DNA from: an uncultured Clostridia bacterium
GTDB taxonomy: Bacteria; Bacillota; Clostridia; TANB77; CAG-508
Length of the DNA: 64,000 bases
Direction of reading: 5' to 3'
Assembly (NCBI GenBank): GCA_934183305.1
Contig: CAKPSF010000002.1
Location: 62,001 to 126,000 of the forward strand
Position 1 is the first letter of the stretch, and every line of letters begins with the position of its first letter. The notes beneath the pieces were generated by a model, which was not told the origin of the DNA, did not search any database, and worked only from the letters and a program-made list of their open reading frames with translations. This document shows positions 43,356-53,087 of the stretch, in pieces. Made by a program: the position numbers and the translations under genes.

Positions 43356-44216
43356 ATGAAATCATTTTGTGTTAAAACTAATAATTCTAGAATTATAAAT
43401 TATTTACTAAAAAATTTTGAAAAAATAGATTTAGATAATACTTACATAAGTATTAAAAAATTTAATCATTTTAATAATATAATTCTTCATTACGTTGGTA
43501 GTGAAGAATTAAAGTTTTGCAACTTTTTATCAAATACCATAACAAAAACAATTATCGATTTATGTGAAGAAGATATTATATGTAAAAATATAAGTTTAAA
43601 TTATTTCTATTTTAATGCTCAAGAAAAAAAGAAAATACTAGATAATGTAGGAAACCTAATAAATGATAATTTTTCATTAAGGTACGATTTAATAAATAAT
43701 GAAATATATAAAAAAGTTTCCACTTCACATTCCATTTATTTGCAAGCATTTATTGATTTTAATTTAATTAATTATAATGACTTTCTAAATGCTCAAATAG
43801 ATTTAGGCGTTAATAAATATTTAATAGATAAAGAATATGTTGAATTTGTTAATATACTAAAATTATATGTAAAATCAGAAACTGAATACACTCATACTGA
43901 ACATCTTCACTTAATTTACAAAGACAAAACTTCCATAATAATAGATGATAATAAAAATATTATTAATTGTAATGAAAACTTAAAAAAGGCTAAATATGTG
44001 TCAGACATTTCTTTTTCATCAAATGACTATGCATTAAACACATTATTAAATTTAGTTCCTAAAAAAATAACTATACATTTAATAGACGGATACGTAGACG
44101 AATTCATAAATACTCTTAAACTAATATTTCAAGATAAAGTACAAATATGTGAAGATTGTGATATTTGTCTTCTTTATAAAACAAATTCAAAAACAGTTTT
44201 AAAAACAGATTATTAA
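43356..44216 (+). CDS. ytxC: Putative sporulation protein YtxC
   Basis: 286 residues, near the usual family length. The middle holds the characteristic YLQAFIDFNLINYNDFLN then DKEYVEFVNILKLYV pattern of the YtxC family (TIGR02834). It lacks membrane segments. YtxC is conserved in spore formers but its biochemical role is unknown. GGAGG precedes the ATG with a spacing of about 12. Supports a spore-forming host. Confidence 0.75.
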   Translation: MKSFCVKTNNSRIINYLLKNFEKIDLDNTYISIKKFNHFNNIILHYVGSEELKFCNFLSNTITKTIIDLCEEDIICKNISLNYFYFNAQEKKKILDNVGNLINDNFSLRYDLINNEIYKKVSTSHSIYLQAFIDFNLINYNDFLNAQIDLGVNKYLIDKEYVEFVNILKLYVKSETEYTHTEHLHLIYKDKTSIIIDDNKNIINCNENLKKAKYVSDISFSSNDYALNTLLNLVPKKITIHLIDGYVDEFINTLKLIFQDKVQICEDCDICLLYKTNSKTVLKTDY

Positions 44217-44268
44217 AAAAGGTATTAAATTATCTATTTTTTGATTTTAAATTAAAGATTAAATATTG

Positions 44269-44565
44269 TTAAGATATTAATTGTTGTGGCAACTTTCTTG
44301 CCGAATGCCAAATTCTACGAATAAAAACTTTATTAGAATTAATCTTATAAATTATCCTATATGACTTATATATTAGTTCTCTCTCATTATCTTCGTTGTA
44401 CTCAGGTATTTTTCTTCCTATATATGGTAAAACTTTAAGATTATCCACTAAGTCAACAATACTATTAATTGTCTTTATAGAATAATATATAGAATCTTGA
44501 TTAATATAATTATATATTTGAATCAAATCATTATTAGCAACTTTCAACCACTCTAGTTTTACCAA
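44269..44565 (-). CDS. RelE/ParE-family toxin
   Basis: 98 residues with the ParE/RelE fold pattern: ANNDLIQIYNYI, LPYIGRKIPEY, YRIIYKINSNKVFIRRIWHSARK. ParE-like members poison gyrase and RelE-like members cleave mRNA; the sequence does not decide. The start is TTG, supported by GGAG 7 nt upstream. It overlaps the antitoxin gene by 32 nt in another frame, as many pairs do. Confidence 0.85.
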   Translation of the reverse strand: MVKLEWLKVANNDLIQIYNYINQDSIYYSIKTINSIVDLVDNLKVLPYIGRKIPEYNEDNERELIYKSYRIIYKINSNKVFIRRIWHSARKLPQQLIS

Positions 44566-44749
44566 ATATATGCTCCAATACCTCTTCTGTTGTGTAATGT
44601 ATTGCTATTCCCAACTCTTCTTCTTTATCTTGTTTTTCTATAGTTGCTATAATTATATCTGACTCTGTCGAATTTGGATTATTTAATATGTCATCTAATT
44701 CTTCTATTGTTTTTTGTCTAAATATTTTTATTTTTTCTTCATTAGTCAT
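44534..44749 (-). CDS. Antitoxin of the RelE/ParE pair
   Basis: 71 residues, acidic, helical, with no recognised DNA-binding domain (TIEELDDILNNPNSTES, YTTEEVLEHIFGK). It lies just upstream of and overlaps the toxin gene, and has AAGGAGA before the ATG. Assigned from context more than sequence; the family is not named. Autoregulation is expected for such pairs, but no clear operator is visible. Confidence 0.7.
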   Translation of the reverse strand: MTNEEKIKIFRQKTIEELDDILNNPNSTESDIIIATIEKQDKEEELGIAIHYTTEEVLEHIFGKTRVVESC

Positions 44750-44913
44750 ATTATCATCTCCTTGTTATTTGTATTAGCTATTAAAATAATTTAATACCTT
44801 TCTGTTATTATATTTGCTTATTGGTTATTTGTCAATTGTTTTTATTATTAATTAAAAAAATTTACATATTTGTTTTTTTATGATATATTCTCTTTATATA
44901 AAGGAGAATTTTT

Positions 44914-45579
44914 ATGACTGGTTTTATATTAAAAATAATTGCATTAATTTCAATGTTGTTTGATCATTTGGGATATACTATTTTTAATAGTTTTAGTTTT
45001 ATGAATTATATTGGTAGACTTTCTTTTCCAATCTTTGCATTTTGCTTAACCGAAGGATATATTCATACTAAAAACTTAAATAAATATTTTTTTAGACTTG
45101 GACTATTTGCTGTTATTTCTCAGATTCCTTATATGCTTTTCGAAAGCACTTTTTCTAATAATTTTAACCTAAATATTTTGTTTACGCTTTTATTAGGATT
45201 GTTGGCAATTACTTTGTTTAATAAAATTAAAAATAAAGTATTAGGATATATAATTGTTATATTATGTGCAATTATTGCCCAATTCTTTTATTTTGATTAT
45301 GGTTGGTTTGGAATTGCAACAATATTCGTATTTTATATATTTAAGAATAAAAAATCATACATGAATATGTTTTTTATTATAATAACATTTATTAATTACT
45401 ATTTTCAATTTATGCAAACTTCACGATATGAATATCTTTTAATTATACTATTTGCATGTTTATCTCTAATTCCAATAAACCTTTATAATGGTAAAAAAGG
45501 AAAAGATTCAAGATATTTACTTTATATTTTTTATCCATTGCATTTAATGGTTTTATATTTGATAAAGTATTTTGCATAG
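44914..45579 (+). CDS. TraX family membrane protein
   Basis: 221 residues with about eight membrane helices. The N-terminal pattern LISMLFDHLGYTIF and YIGRLSFPIFAFCLTEGY identify TraX-like proteins, relatives of the F-plasmid pilin acetylase and of AT-3 acyltransferases. The C-terminal YIFYPLHLMVLYLI is also typical. Chromosomal Firmicute members have no proven substrate; acetylation of a pilin or wall polymer is possible. It stands alone, with AAGGAGA before the ATG. Confidence 0.88.
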   Translation: MTGFILKIIALISMLFDHLGYTIFNSFSFMNYIGRLSFPIFAFCLTEGYIHTKNLNKYFFRLGLFAVISQIPYMLFESTFSNNFNLNILFTLLLGLLAITLFNKIKNKVLGYIIVILCAIIAQFFYFDYGWFGIATIFVFYIFKNKKSYMNMFFIIITFINYYFQFMQTSRYEYLLIILFACLSLIPINLYNGKKGKDSRYLLYIFYPLHLMVLYLIKYFA

Positions 45580-45580
45580 A

Positions 45581-45610
45581 AAAAGGATTGATTCAAAAAT
45601 CAATCCTTTT
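45581..45610. terminator. Bidirectional terminator
   Basis: Thirteen-base-pair stem AAAAGGATTGATT/AATCAATCCTTTT with a 4-nt loop, between the convergent traX-like and P-type ATPase genes. Confidence 0.9.
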
Positions 45611-45616
45611 TATTTT

Positions 45617-48316
45617 TTACTCATCTTTTGTTGTATTTATTTTAAATAACTTAAATATTTCTACTATTAGTATTGGTGAAAATACTAATAAAATTGTTTC
45701 TAAAATATTCTCTTTTGGTAGCATTGCTATACTAAATATATCTCTTAATGCTGGTATAAATAATATTACAAACATTAATGAGGCTGATGCTATTGTTGCC
45801 CAAATTAATTTTGAATTATTAAATAATCCACCTTTGAATATTGATTTTTTATTGTCTCTTACATTAAATACATGTACAAGTTCTGATAATGCTAATACAC
45901 AAAATGCCATCGTTTGTCCTATTTGTATTTTTTCTGAATCTGTTGTTGCACTTGGTGTTGCTAATCCTATTATAAATGCTGCTAATGTAATTAATCCTAT
46001 CATTATTCCTTGATAAACTACTCTTAAGCTCATTCCTTTTGTAAATATACCTTTTTCTTTTTTAGGTTTTTTATTCATAATGTCTTTTTCCGCTGGGTCA
46101 ACTGCTAAAGCTAAGGCTGGAAGTGAGTCTGTTACTAAGTTTATCCATAGAATTTGTATTGGAAGTAATGGTTCTAATGCACTTATATCTGTAATTCCGA
46201 ACCATTTTGCAAGTAGTGGCGTAATCATTATAGCTGTAAATAATACTATAATTTCCCCAACATTACTTGAAAGTAAAAATTGAATTGCTTTTAAAATGTT
46301 TCCATATATACGTCTTCCTTCTTCTACTGCTGAAACTACTGTTGCAAAGTTATCGTCTGTTAATATTACATCTGCCGCTTCTTTTGCAACATCTGTACCT
46401 ACAATTCCCATTGCACAACCAATATCTGCATTTTTTAGAGCCGGTGCATCATTTACACCATCGCCTGTCATTGCAACTATTTCTCCATTTGCTTGCCATG
46501 CTCTTACTATTCTTACCTTATGTTCTGGCGCAACTCTTGCATAAACTGAATAATGTCTTACATTTTTTATTAACTCTTCATCTGACATTTTTTCTAGTTC
46601 AGCGCCTGTTATTGCTTCACTTTCGTCTTCTAATATTCCTAATTGCTTTGCTATTGCTGTTGCAGTTATTTTATGGTCACCTGTTATCATAACAGTTTTT
46701 ATGCCTGCTGACTTACACTTTTCAACAGCTTGTTTCGCTTCTTCTCTTGGTGGATCTATCATTCCTACCATTCCAACAAACGTTAAATGATTTTCTATTG
46801 TTTGCATTTCTTCGTTTGTTGGCAATTTATCTAATTCTTTATATGCAAAACCTAAAACTCTTAATGCATTTTTAGCTAATTCTTCGTTTGTTTTACCTAT
46901 TTGTGATTTATAGTTTTCTAAATCTTCTTCTATTTTTCCATTTATAATATAGTTATCACATCTTTTTAATAATTCATCTATTGCGCCCTTTGTATAAACA
47001 ATATATTTATCATTAACTTTATGGACAGTAGACATTAGCTTTCTTTCCGAATCAAATGGTAATTCGGCTAATCTATCTATATCAAAGATTTTATGAACAT
47101 CAATATTTAGTTTCATTCCCATATCTATTAATGCTGTTTCAGTTGGATCTCCTGTAAGTTCATTGTCCGGACCAACTTTTGTATCGTTACAAAGCATTGA
47201 TATATATATAAGTTTTTCTAGTTCACTATCTATTGCAATATTATCTCTCATACTAATTAAGTAATTATTATAAAAGATTTTTTCAACTGTCATTTTATTT
47301 TGTGTTAAAGTTCCTGTTTTATCTGAACAAATTACAGATGCGCTTCCTAATGTTTCAACCGCTGGTAATTTTTTAACAATTGCATTTTTCTTAACCATTC
47401 TTTGAACACCAATTGCTAAAACTATTGTAGATACAGCAGCTAATCCTTCTGGTATTGCTGCGACCGCCAAACTCACTGCTGTCATAAACATATGGACTGG
47501 TTCTTTTCCATAAAGCATACCAACTGCAAATATTACTGCACATATTGCTAACGCTACTATTCCTAATGTTTTTCCTAATTTATTTAATTTTTCTTGAAGT
47601 GGTGTTGTTCCTTCTTCTGTTGAATTTATTATTTGAGCTATTTTTCCAACTTCTGTATTCATACCAGTTTCAACAACAATTCCTTTTCCTCTACCATATG
47701 TTATTAGGCTAGAAGAAAACAACATGTTTGTTCTATCTCCAATTCCAACTTCATCACTTGATATTGCTTCTGCCATTTTTTCTACTGGAACTGATTCACC
47801 TGTTAATGCTGATTCTTGTGATTTTAAATTAATTGCTTCTATTATTCTTAAATCTGCTGGAACATAATCACCTGTATCTAAAACTACTACGTCTCCTGGT
47901 ACTAATTCTCTTGATGGAATTACAATAAGTTTACCATCTCTAATTACTTTCGAAGCATGACTACTTAATTTTTGAAGAGCCTCTAAAGATTTTTCCGCTT
48001 TATTTTCTTGTGCCACACCAATTATCGCATTAACTATTACAACTATTAAAATAATTATTGTATCTGTTATTCCTTCTCCCTCTGCAATTCCAATTACTCC
48101 AGATACAATTGCTGCAATTATTAAAACAATTATCATAAAATCTTTAAATTGTTCTAAAAATTTAACAATTAAACTTTTCTTTTTCTTTGCTGTCAATTCA
48201 TTAAATCCTAATTGTGCTTGTTTTTCTTTTACCTTGCTTGCCCTTAGTCCATTTTTAATATCCGAGCTAAGTTCTTTTTCAGTTTCTTCAATACTTTTAT
48301 TATACCAAGTATTCAT
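45617..48316 (-). CDS. P-type cation ATPase (P2A, calcium/manganese type)
   Basis: 899 residues, ten expected membrane helices. N-terminal cation-ATPase domain, TGES at 172-175, PEGL (about 289-292, ion-site Glu290 in helix 4), phosphorylated Asp332 in DKTGTLT, TGD and MTGDGVNDAPALK hinge motifs, and NLVTDSLPALAL in helix 6. This is the SERCA/PMR1 group. The ATG 48316 has AAAAAGGAGG upstream; a longer frame would begin inside the riboswitch terminator. Because the leader is a manganese riboswitch, manganese export is a better guess than calcium. Confidence 0.93.
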   Translation of the reverse strand: MNTWYNKSIEETEKELSSDIKNGLRASKVKEKQAQLGFNELTAKKKKSLIVKFLEQFKDFMIIVLIIAAIVSGVIGIAEGEGITDTIIILIVVIVNAIIGVAQENKAEKSLEALQKLSSHASKVIRDGKLIVIPSRELVPGDVVVLDTGDYVPADLRIIEAINLKSQESALTGESVPVEKMAEAISSDEVGIGDRTNMLFSSSLITYGRGKGIVVETGMNTEVGKIAQIINSTEEGTTPLQEKLNKLGKTLGIVALAICAVIFAVGMLYGKEPVHMFMTAVSLAVAAIPEGLAAVSTIVLAIGVQRMVKKNAIVKKLPAVETLGSASVICSDKTGTLTQNKMTVEKIFYNNYLISMRDNIAIDSELEKLIYISMLCNDTKVGPDNELTGDPTETALIDMGMKLNIDVHKIFDIDRLAELPFDSERKLMSTVHKVNDKYIVYTKGAIDELLKRCDNYIINGKIEEDLENYKSQIGKTNEELAKNALRVLGFAYKELDKLPTNEEMQTIENHLTFVGMVGMIDPPREEAKQAVEKCKSAGIKTVMITGDHKITATAIAKQLGILEDESEAITGAELEKMSDEELIKNVRHYSVYARVAPEHKVRIVRAWQANGEIVAMTGDGVNDAPALKNADIGCAMGIVGTDVAKEAADVILTDDNFATVVSAVEEGRRIYGNILKAIQFLLSSNVGEIIVLFTAIMITPLLAKWFGITDISALEPLLPIQILWINLVTDSLPALALAVDPAEKDIMNKKPKKEKGIFTKGMSLRVVYQGIMIGLITLAAFIIGLATPSATTDSEKIQIGQTMAFCVLALSELVHVFNVRDNKKSIFKGGLFNNSKLIWATIASASLMFVILFIPALRDIFSIAMLPKENILETILLVFSPILIVEIFKLFKINTTKDE

Positions 48317-48344
48317 TTTACCTCCTTTTTTACCCTTATTTGAA

Positions 48345-48470
48345 AACAAAAAGACTTTCAAAAATGGGTAATAATACTCATTTTTAAAAGTCTTGCTTAC
48401 CTTAAAGGTTACTAACCAGATTATACAAATCGCGATTGTTGATTAGTAGTTTTTAGCTACTCCCTTTTAA
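48345..48470 (-). promoter_or_regulatory. Manganese riboswitch (yybP-ykoY) with terminator
   Basis: On the minus strand, AAAGGGAGTAGC (48456-48468) opens the aptamer, CTGGTTAGTAACC lies in the middle, and GCAAGACTTTT closes it (48386-48396), the conserved elements of the yybP-ykoY class. The closing strand AAGACTTTTAAAAATGAGTA also pairs with TACCCATTTTTGAAAGTCTT (48348-48394), a terminator followed by TTTTTG. Metal binding would free the downstream gene, so Mn2+ should switch on the ATPase. Confidence 0.9.
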
Positions 48471-48535
48471 ATTATTTTTATTTTAACATTAAATAATTTA
48501 AAAAGCAAGAAGTTTTCATGTGTTTTTATTATAAA

Positions 48536-50205
48536 TTATTGAATCTCTAATATTCCATCATTATTCGTATCCACTAATTTAACACTAGATGAAAGAGTAA
48601 TTACAGGACGAATACCATGACTATAATAATAGCTACTTGGAATATACTTTATTTCGTGGTACACATAGTGTACGCTCCCCCTGTTGCCCTGTTTTGGAGA
48701 AGCCAACCAGTAATAGTAATTAATTGATTTTCCATAATTTACTAATTGTCTCATATCAAATAATCCCAATGCTGTTCCTGTTAAATCTTTAAATCCTTCA
48801 CTTATATCATCATCTTTTCTTGTTACATTGGGCATTGTTAGTTTATTCGTTGCTCTATTTAATTCTGCTAATGTTAAATTATGCACATCTAATATATTTA
48901 CTCCGCTTACTCTAAAGTTTAAATTTATATTTTCTCCACTTGTTGTACTTCCTACTTTTTTAAATATTCCTGTATTTGCAATACTCGCACCTGTTCCACT
49001 TGCATGATAAGTAAATGGTATGCTTTCAAATTTATATCTTAACCCATATGCTGCATATTTATTAGGTTCTCCATTATCTGTATTAAAATCATATCCTTTA
49101 TCTGTTCTATATAGTATATCTGTTGTCGAATTTATTTCTGCTTTTGTTGCCCACCATGTATTTGCTCCTCCATCTGCTGTATTTCCAATATTAGATTTAT
49201 AACTATAATTCAATATTGCTGGTATAGCTGTACTTACTATTAAATAATTTTCATTATCATCTTTTCCTAAATATCTCCATCCATTATTTGCTGTATACTC
49301 TATTCCTGAATACATATCTATATATGAAACATTATAATTCACATATGTTCCTATTGCGCTTTTGGTCTCAATTTTACTATTAGTAGTTGAAACAGTTCCA
49401 TTTGTTCCATATGTCTTTAATGTTATTGAATACTCAGCTGTTGTATCCTTTAAGCCATATAAATTATCAGTTAAAGTTGATATATCTATTTCTTCTCCAT
49501 CATTTATTGAATACGTTGTTTTCTCAATCTCGGTACTACTACTTATTCCTGGAACAAATTCTAAACTAACAGCTCCAAAATAATATGTTGTCCCATCTGT
49601 TTTTGTCACTAATTCTCCACTTGCAATTTTTACTTGCGGAGTTGTTGGTGGAATTATACTACTCCCCTGTTTGTTCCCTGTAATGTAATGATAAAGTTTT
49701 TCGTTTAATTTTATACCTTTTACATAATAAATTACATGTGATTGTTCATTTATAACATAAACATCTTCTGATGTATTTAAATTTTCAAATCCACTCTTTC
49801 CATAATTTAAAAGCAATCCATCCATTGCTTCTAGATCTAATATATAATAAACTGAGTTATCCGCAGAATCTTTGTCAAAATCTAGTGTTGTAAATGTATA
49901 TTGTACTTTGTTTCCAGATGAATCTAACACTACTGGAATATTACCTGTTTGCAAATAATAATTTGATACTTTATCTGCCAAAAGTTCCAAATCATTTTTC
50001 ATTTTATTAAAACTATTTATTTCAAATCTTTTATATGAAACATTTATAGTTGTAGAAGAAACTATTAAAATCAATATTATTGTTATAACCAGCGAAACTA
50101 ATGTAATTCCTTTATTATTAAATACATTTATTTTTTCCTTTATTAGATTACCATGTGTGTGTGTGTGTGTGTGTGTACAGCCTCAATAGTTACAACGTTT
50201 TTCAT
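48536..50205 (-). CDS. Prepilin-like surface protein held out of frame by a GT repeat (phase-variable)
   Basis: The start ATG 50205 has AAGGAGTA 5 nt upstream. Nine codons later comes the (AC)11 tract (coding strand), after which the frame ends at TAA. The real protein frame lies one base off: after the tract it reads GNLIKEKINVFNNKGITL, a prepilin leader and helix (KGITLVSLVITIILILIV) and about 500 residues. No ATG, GTG or TTG restores it upstream of a TTG inside the helix (50074). Ten or thirteen repeat units would join the frames. The C-terminus (YWLASP, HGIRPVITLSSSV) matches the DUF6273-like domain of Clostridial surface proteins. Confidence 0.75.
50155..50176. repeat. (GT)11 dinucleotide repeat
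   Basis: Eleven GT units (AC on the coding strand) within the leader codons of the prepilin-like gene. Tracts of this type slip during replication. Confidence 0.95.
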
Positions 50206-50230
50206 ATACTTACTCCTTCTTTCTGTTTAT

Positions 50231-50262
50231 GTAGGCAGGCACAAGACCTGCCCCTACAATCT
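50231..50262. repeat. REP-like palindrome, copy A3
   Basis: GTAGGCAGGCACAAGACCTG followed by CCCCTACAATC. It lies in the 5' leader of the phase-variable prepilin gene, between its promoter and start codon, where it would form a hairpin in the mRNA. Confidence 0.8.
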
Positions 50263-50274
50263 TTTTATGATGTT

Positions 50275-50303
50275 ATTTTATATTTATTTTATTTCATTGT
50301 CAA
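50275..50303 (-). promoter_or_regulatory. Promoter of the phase-variable prepilin gene
   Basis: Perfect TTGACA (50298-50303), 17 bp, TAAAAT (50275-50280) on the minus strand. Transcription would begin near 50268, 60 nt before the start codon. Confidence 0.8.
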
Positions 50304-50309
50304 TGTATT

Positions 50310-50657
50310 TTACGCATCTTTAATATTATCTATTAACTCTTTGCAATCTTTTATATTCAACAAATTTATCTGTTCATATTCTTTCTCTAAATTTTCTACT
50401 ATTTTTTTAGTATTATCTTTTGAATTCAAGTCTACTACTAAAATATTTTTTACCTCTTCTTTTCCATAAATTATTCTAAATAATAAATTTCTTAAAAATC
50501 CTTCTATATTTTCTTCTTGGTTTTTTACTACAACTAAGAAATAAATTCCATCTGTATTCAACTTTGTATATGTACATATGTATACAATATTCTTTATAAT
50601 CTCAAATAACCCATACAATGCTAATGTCCAAACTATTATACTAACAACAAATTCCAT
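50310..50657 (-). CDS. Small membrane-anchored protein with partial glycosyltransferase-like domain
   Basis: 115 residues: an N-terminal membrane helix (about 4-24), then a Rossmann-like stretch, FLVVVKNQEENIEGFLRNLLF and NILVVDLNSKDNTKKIVENL, recalling the nucleotide-sugar half of GT2 enzymes. The acceptor half and DxD are absent, so it is not a complete transferase. Similar short proteins are known to me from Clostridia, so it need not be a fragment. Function unknown. Confidence 0.65.
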   Translation of the reverse strand: MEFVVSIIVWTLALYGLFEIIKNIVYICTYTKLNTDGIYFLVVVKNQEENIEGFLRNLLFRIIYGKEEVKNILVVDLNSKDNTKKIVENLEKEYEQINLLNIKDCKELIDNIKDA

Positions 50658-50782
50658 ATTGCTGCTACACCTCTTTTATAAAATTAATTTTAATAATTGA
50701 TACCTGAAAAAACATAATAATGTCAAACACAATTATCCTCAAAATTATTTTATTCTTTTTTTAAAATTTTGTGATTTAGTCT

Positions 50783-50811
50783 TTACTTATTAGTTAATAA
50801 TATATTATAAT
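50783..50811 (+). promoter_or_regulatory. Promoter of pflB
   Basis: Perfect TATAAT (50806-50811) with TTACTT or TTTACT 17-18 bp upstream, 36 nt before the start. No clear regulator operator is seen. Confidence 0.55.
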
Positions 50812-50846
50812 ACCTTAGGAAATTTTTTAGGAAGAAGGAGAAAAAA

Positions 50847-53081
50847 ATGGAATTCAAACAATGGGATAATTTTAATAAAGGAAGATGGACAGAAACTATT
50901 GATGTTAGAGATTTCATCCAAAAGAATTACACACCTTATACTGGTGATGATTCATTTTTAGCAGATGCTACAGAAAAAACAAATAATCTATGGCAAACTG
51001 TATTAGATTTATATAAGAAAGAAAAAGAAAACGGTGGAGTATTAGATATTGATAGCAAAACTATTTCTACTATAACTAGTTTCAAACCTGGTTATATTAA
51101 TAAAGATTTAGAAGAAATAGTTGGACTACAAACTGATGCTCCTTTAAAAAGAGCTATTATGCCATTTGGTGGTATAAGAATTGTAGAAAAATCTTGTGAA
51201 GCTTATGGAAGAAAAGTTGACCCTGAAGTTGAAGAGATATTTCACAAATATAGAAAGACTCATAATGATGGTGTTTTCGACGCATATACACCAGATGTAA
51301 GGGCTGCAAGAAGCTCTCACCTTTTAACTGGTCTTCCAGATGGATATGGTCGTGGAAGAATTATAGGCGATTATAGAAGAGTTGCACTTTATGGAGTTAA
51401 CAAACTAATAGAACATAAACAAGGTAACTTAAAATACTACGACCCAGATTGCTATAATGAAAAAGTAATTAGAGAACGTGAAGAATTATCAGATCAAATA
51501 AGAGCATTAAATGAATTAAAACAAATGGCTGCTGATTATGGATTTGATATATCTATTCCAGCTCAGAACGCTAAAGAAGCAATTCAATGGACTTACTTTG
51601 GATATTTAGCTGCAATAAAAGAACAAAATGGTGCAGCAATGAGTTTAGGTAGAACTTCTACTTTCTTAGATATATATATTCAAAGAGATTTAGATAATGG
51701 CACTTTAACAGAAGCAGAAGCTCAAGAATTAATGGACCACTTTGTTATGAAATTAAGATTAGTCAGATTTTTAAGAACTCCTGAATACGACGAATTATTT
51801 AGTGGTGACCCTGTATGGGTTACAGAATCTATTGGTGGTATGGGAATTGATGGTAGAACATTAGTTACTAAGAACTCTTTTAGAGTACTTCACACACTTC
51901 AAACTTTAGGTCCTGCACCTGAACCAAACTTAACTGTTCTTTGGTCTACAAGATTACCAGAAGGATTCAAAAAATTCGTAACAAATTTATCTATTGAAAC
52001 ATCTTCTATTCAATATGAAAATGATGATTTAATGAGAAGATATTGGGGCGACGATTACGGAATAGCTTGTTGTGTTTCTGCTATGAGAATTGGAAAACAA
52101 ATGCAATTCTTTGGTGCAAGATGTAACTTAGCAAAAACCCTTCTTTATGCTATAAATGGTGGTAGAGATGAAATATCTGGTAAACAAGTAGCTCCAAAAT
52201 TCGAAGGAATTACTTCAGAATATTTAGATTATGATGATGTTATGGAAAAATTTGAAAATATGATGGATTATGTTACAAGAATATATATTAAAGCATTAAA
52301 TACAATTCATTATATGCATGATAAATATTGCTATGAAAAACTTGAAATGGCATTACATGACACAAATATATTAAGAACAATGGCTTGTGGTATAGCTGGT
52401 CTTTCTGTTGTTGCAGATTCTTTAAGTGCTATAAAATATGCAAAAGTAAAAACAATTAGAAATGAAGATGGATTAGTTGTTGACTATAAAATTGAAGGCG
52501 ACTTCCCTAAATTCGGAAATAATGATGATAGAGTTGATCAAATAGCTGCTGAATTAATAAGAATATTTATTAAAAAATTAAGTAAACACCAAACTTATAG
52601 AAATGCAAAAACAACAATGTCTATTCTTACAATAACATCAAACGTTGTTTATGGAAAAAATACTGGTAATACTCCAGATGGTAGACGTGCAGGAGCACCT
52701 TTTGGTCCTGGAGCAAACCCAATGCATGGTAGAGACACTCATGGTGCATTAGCTGCATTAAACTCTGTAGCAAAATTACCTTATGAATATGCAGAAGATG
52801 GTATTTCTTATACTTTTGCTATAACTCCAAAAGCTTTAGGCAAAACTAATGATGAAAGAGTTGATAATTTAATAACATTATTAGATGGATATTTTGCTCA
52901 AGACGCTCATCACTTAAATGTAAATGTATTCGATAGAGCATTATTATTAGATGCTATGGACCATCCAGAAAAATATCCACAACTTACAATAAGAGTTTCT
53001 GGATACGCTGTAAACTTTACAAAATTAACAAGAGAACAACAATTAGACGTTATTAACAGAACTATTCAAGAATCATTCTAA
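50847..53081 (+). CDS. pflB: Pyruvate formate-lyase (formate C-acetyltransferase)
   Basis: Anaerobic glycyl-radical enzyme splitting pyruvate with CoA into acetyl-CoA and formate. 744 residues. Catalytic Cys408-Cys409 in GIACCVSAM and the radical glycine Gly719 in RVSGYAVNF are intact. Other PFL patterns, such as TPDVRAARSSHLLTGLPD and NNDDRVDQIA, are present. AGAAGGAGA precedes the ATG. Its activase follows 72 nt downstream. Indicates fermentative, oxygen-free growth. Confidence 0.98.
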   Translation: MEFKQWDNFNKGRWTETIDVRDFIQKNYTPYTGDDSFLADATEKTNNLWQTVLDLYKKEKENGGVLDIDSKTISTITSFKPGYINKDLEEIVGLQTDAPLKRAIMPFGGIRIVEKSCEAYGRKVDPEVEEIFHKYRKTHNDGVFDAYTPDVRAARSSHLLTGLPDGYGRGRIIGDYRRVALYGVNKLIEHKQGNLKYYDPDCYNEKVIREREELSDQIRALNELKQMAADYGFDISIPAQNAKEAIQWTYFGYLAAIKEQNGAAMSLGRTSTFLDIYIQRDLDNGTLTEAEAQELMDHFVMKLRLVRFLRTPEYDELFSGDPVWVTESIGGMGIDGRTLVTKNSFRVLHTLQTLGPAPEPNLTVLWSTRLPEGFKKFVTNLSIETSSIQYENDDLMRRYWGDDYGIACCVSAMRIGKQMQFFGARCNLAKTLLYAINGGRDEISGKQVAPKFEGITSEYLDYDDVMEKFENMMDYVTRIYIKALNTIHYMHDKYCYEKLEMALHDTNILRTMACGIAGLSVVADSLSAIKYAKVKTIRNEDGLVVDYKIEGDFPKFGNNDDRVDQIAAELIRIFIKKLSKHQTYRNAKTTMSILTITSNVVYGKNTGNTPDGRRAGAPFGPGANPMHGRDTHGALAALNSVAKLPYEYAEDGISYTFAITPKALGKTNDERVDNLITLLDGYFAQDAHHLNVNVFDRALLLDAMDHPEKYPQLTIRVSGYAVNFTKLTREQQLDVINRTIQESF

Positions 53082-53087
53082 TTAAAA

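Noticed and set aside
48317..48361. Longer N-terminus for the P-type ATPase
   Set aside because: It would translate the riboswitch terminator; the ATG at 48316 has AAGGAGG.
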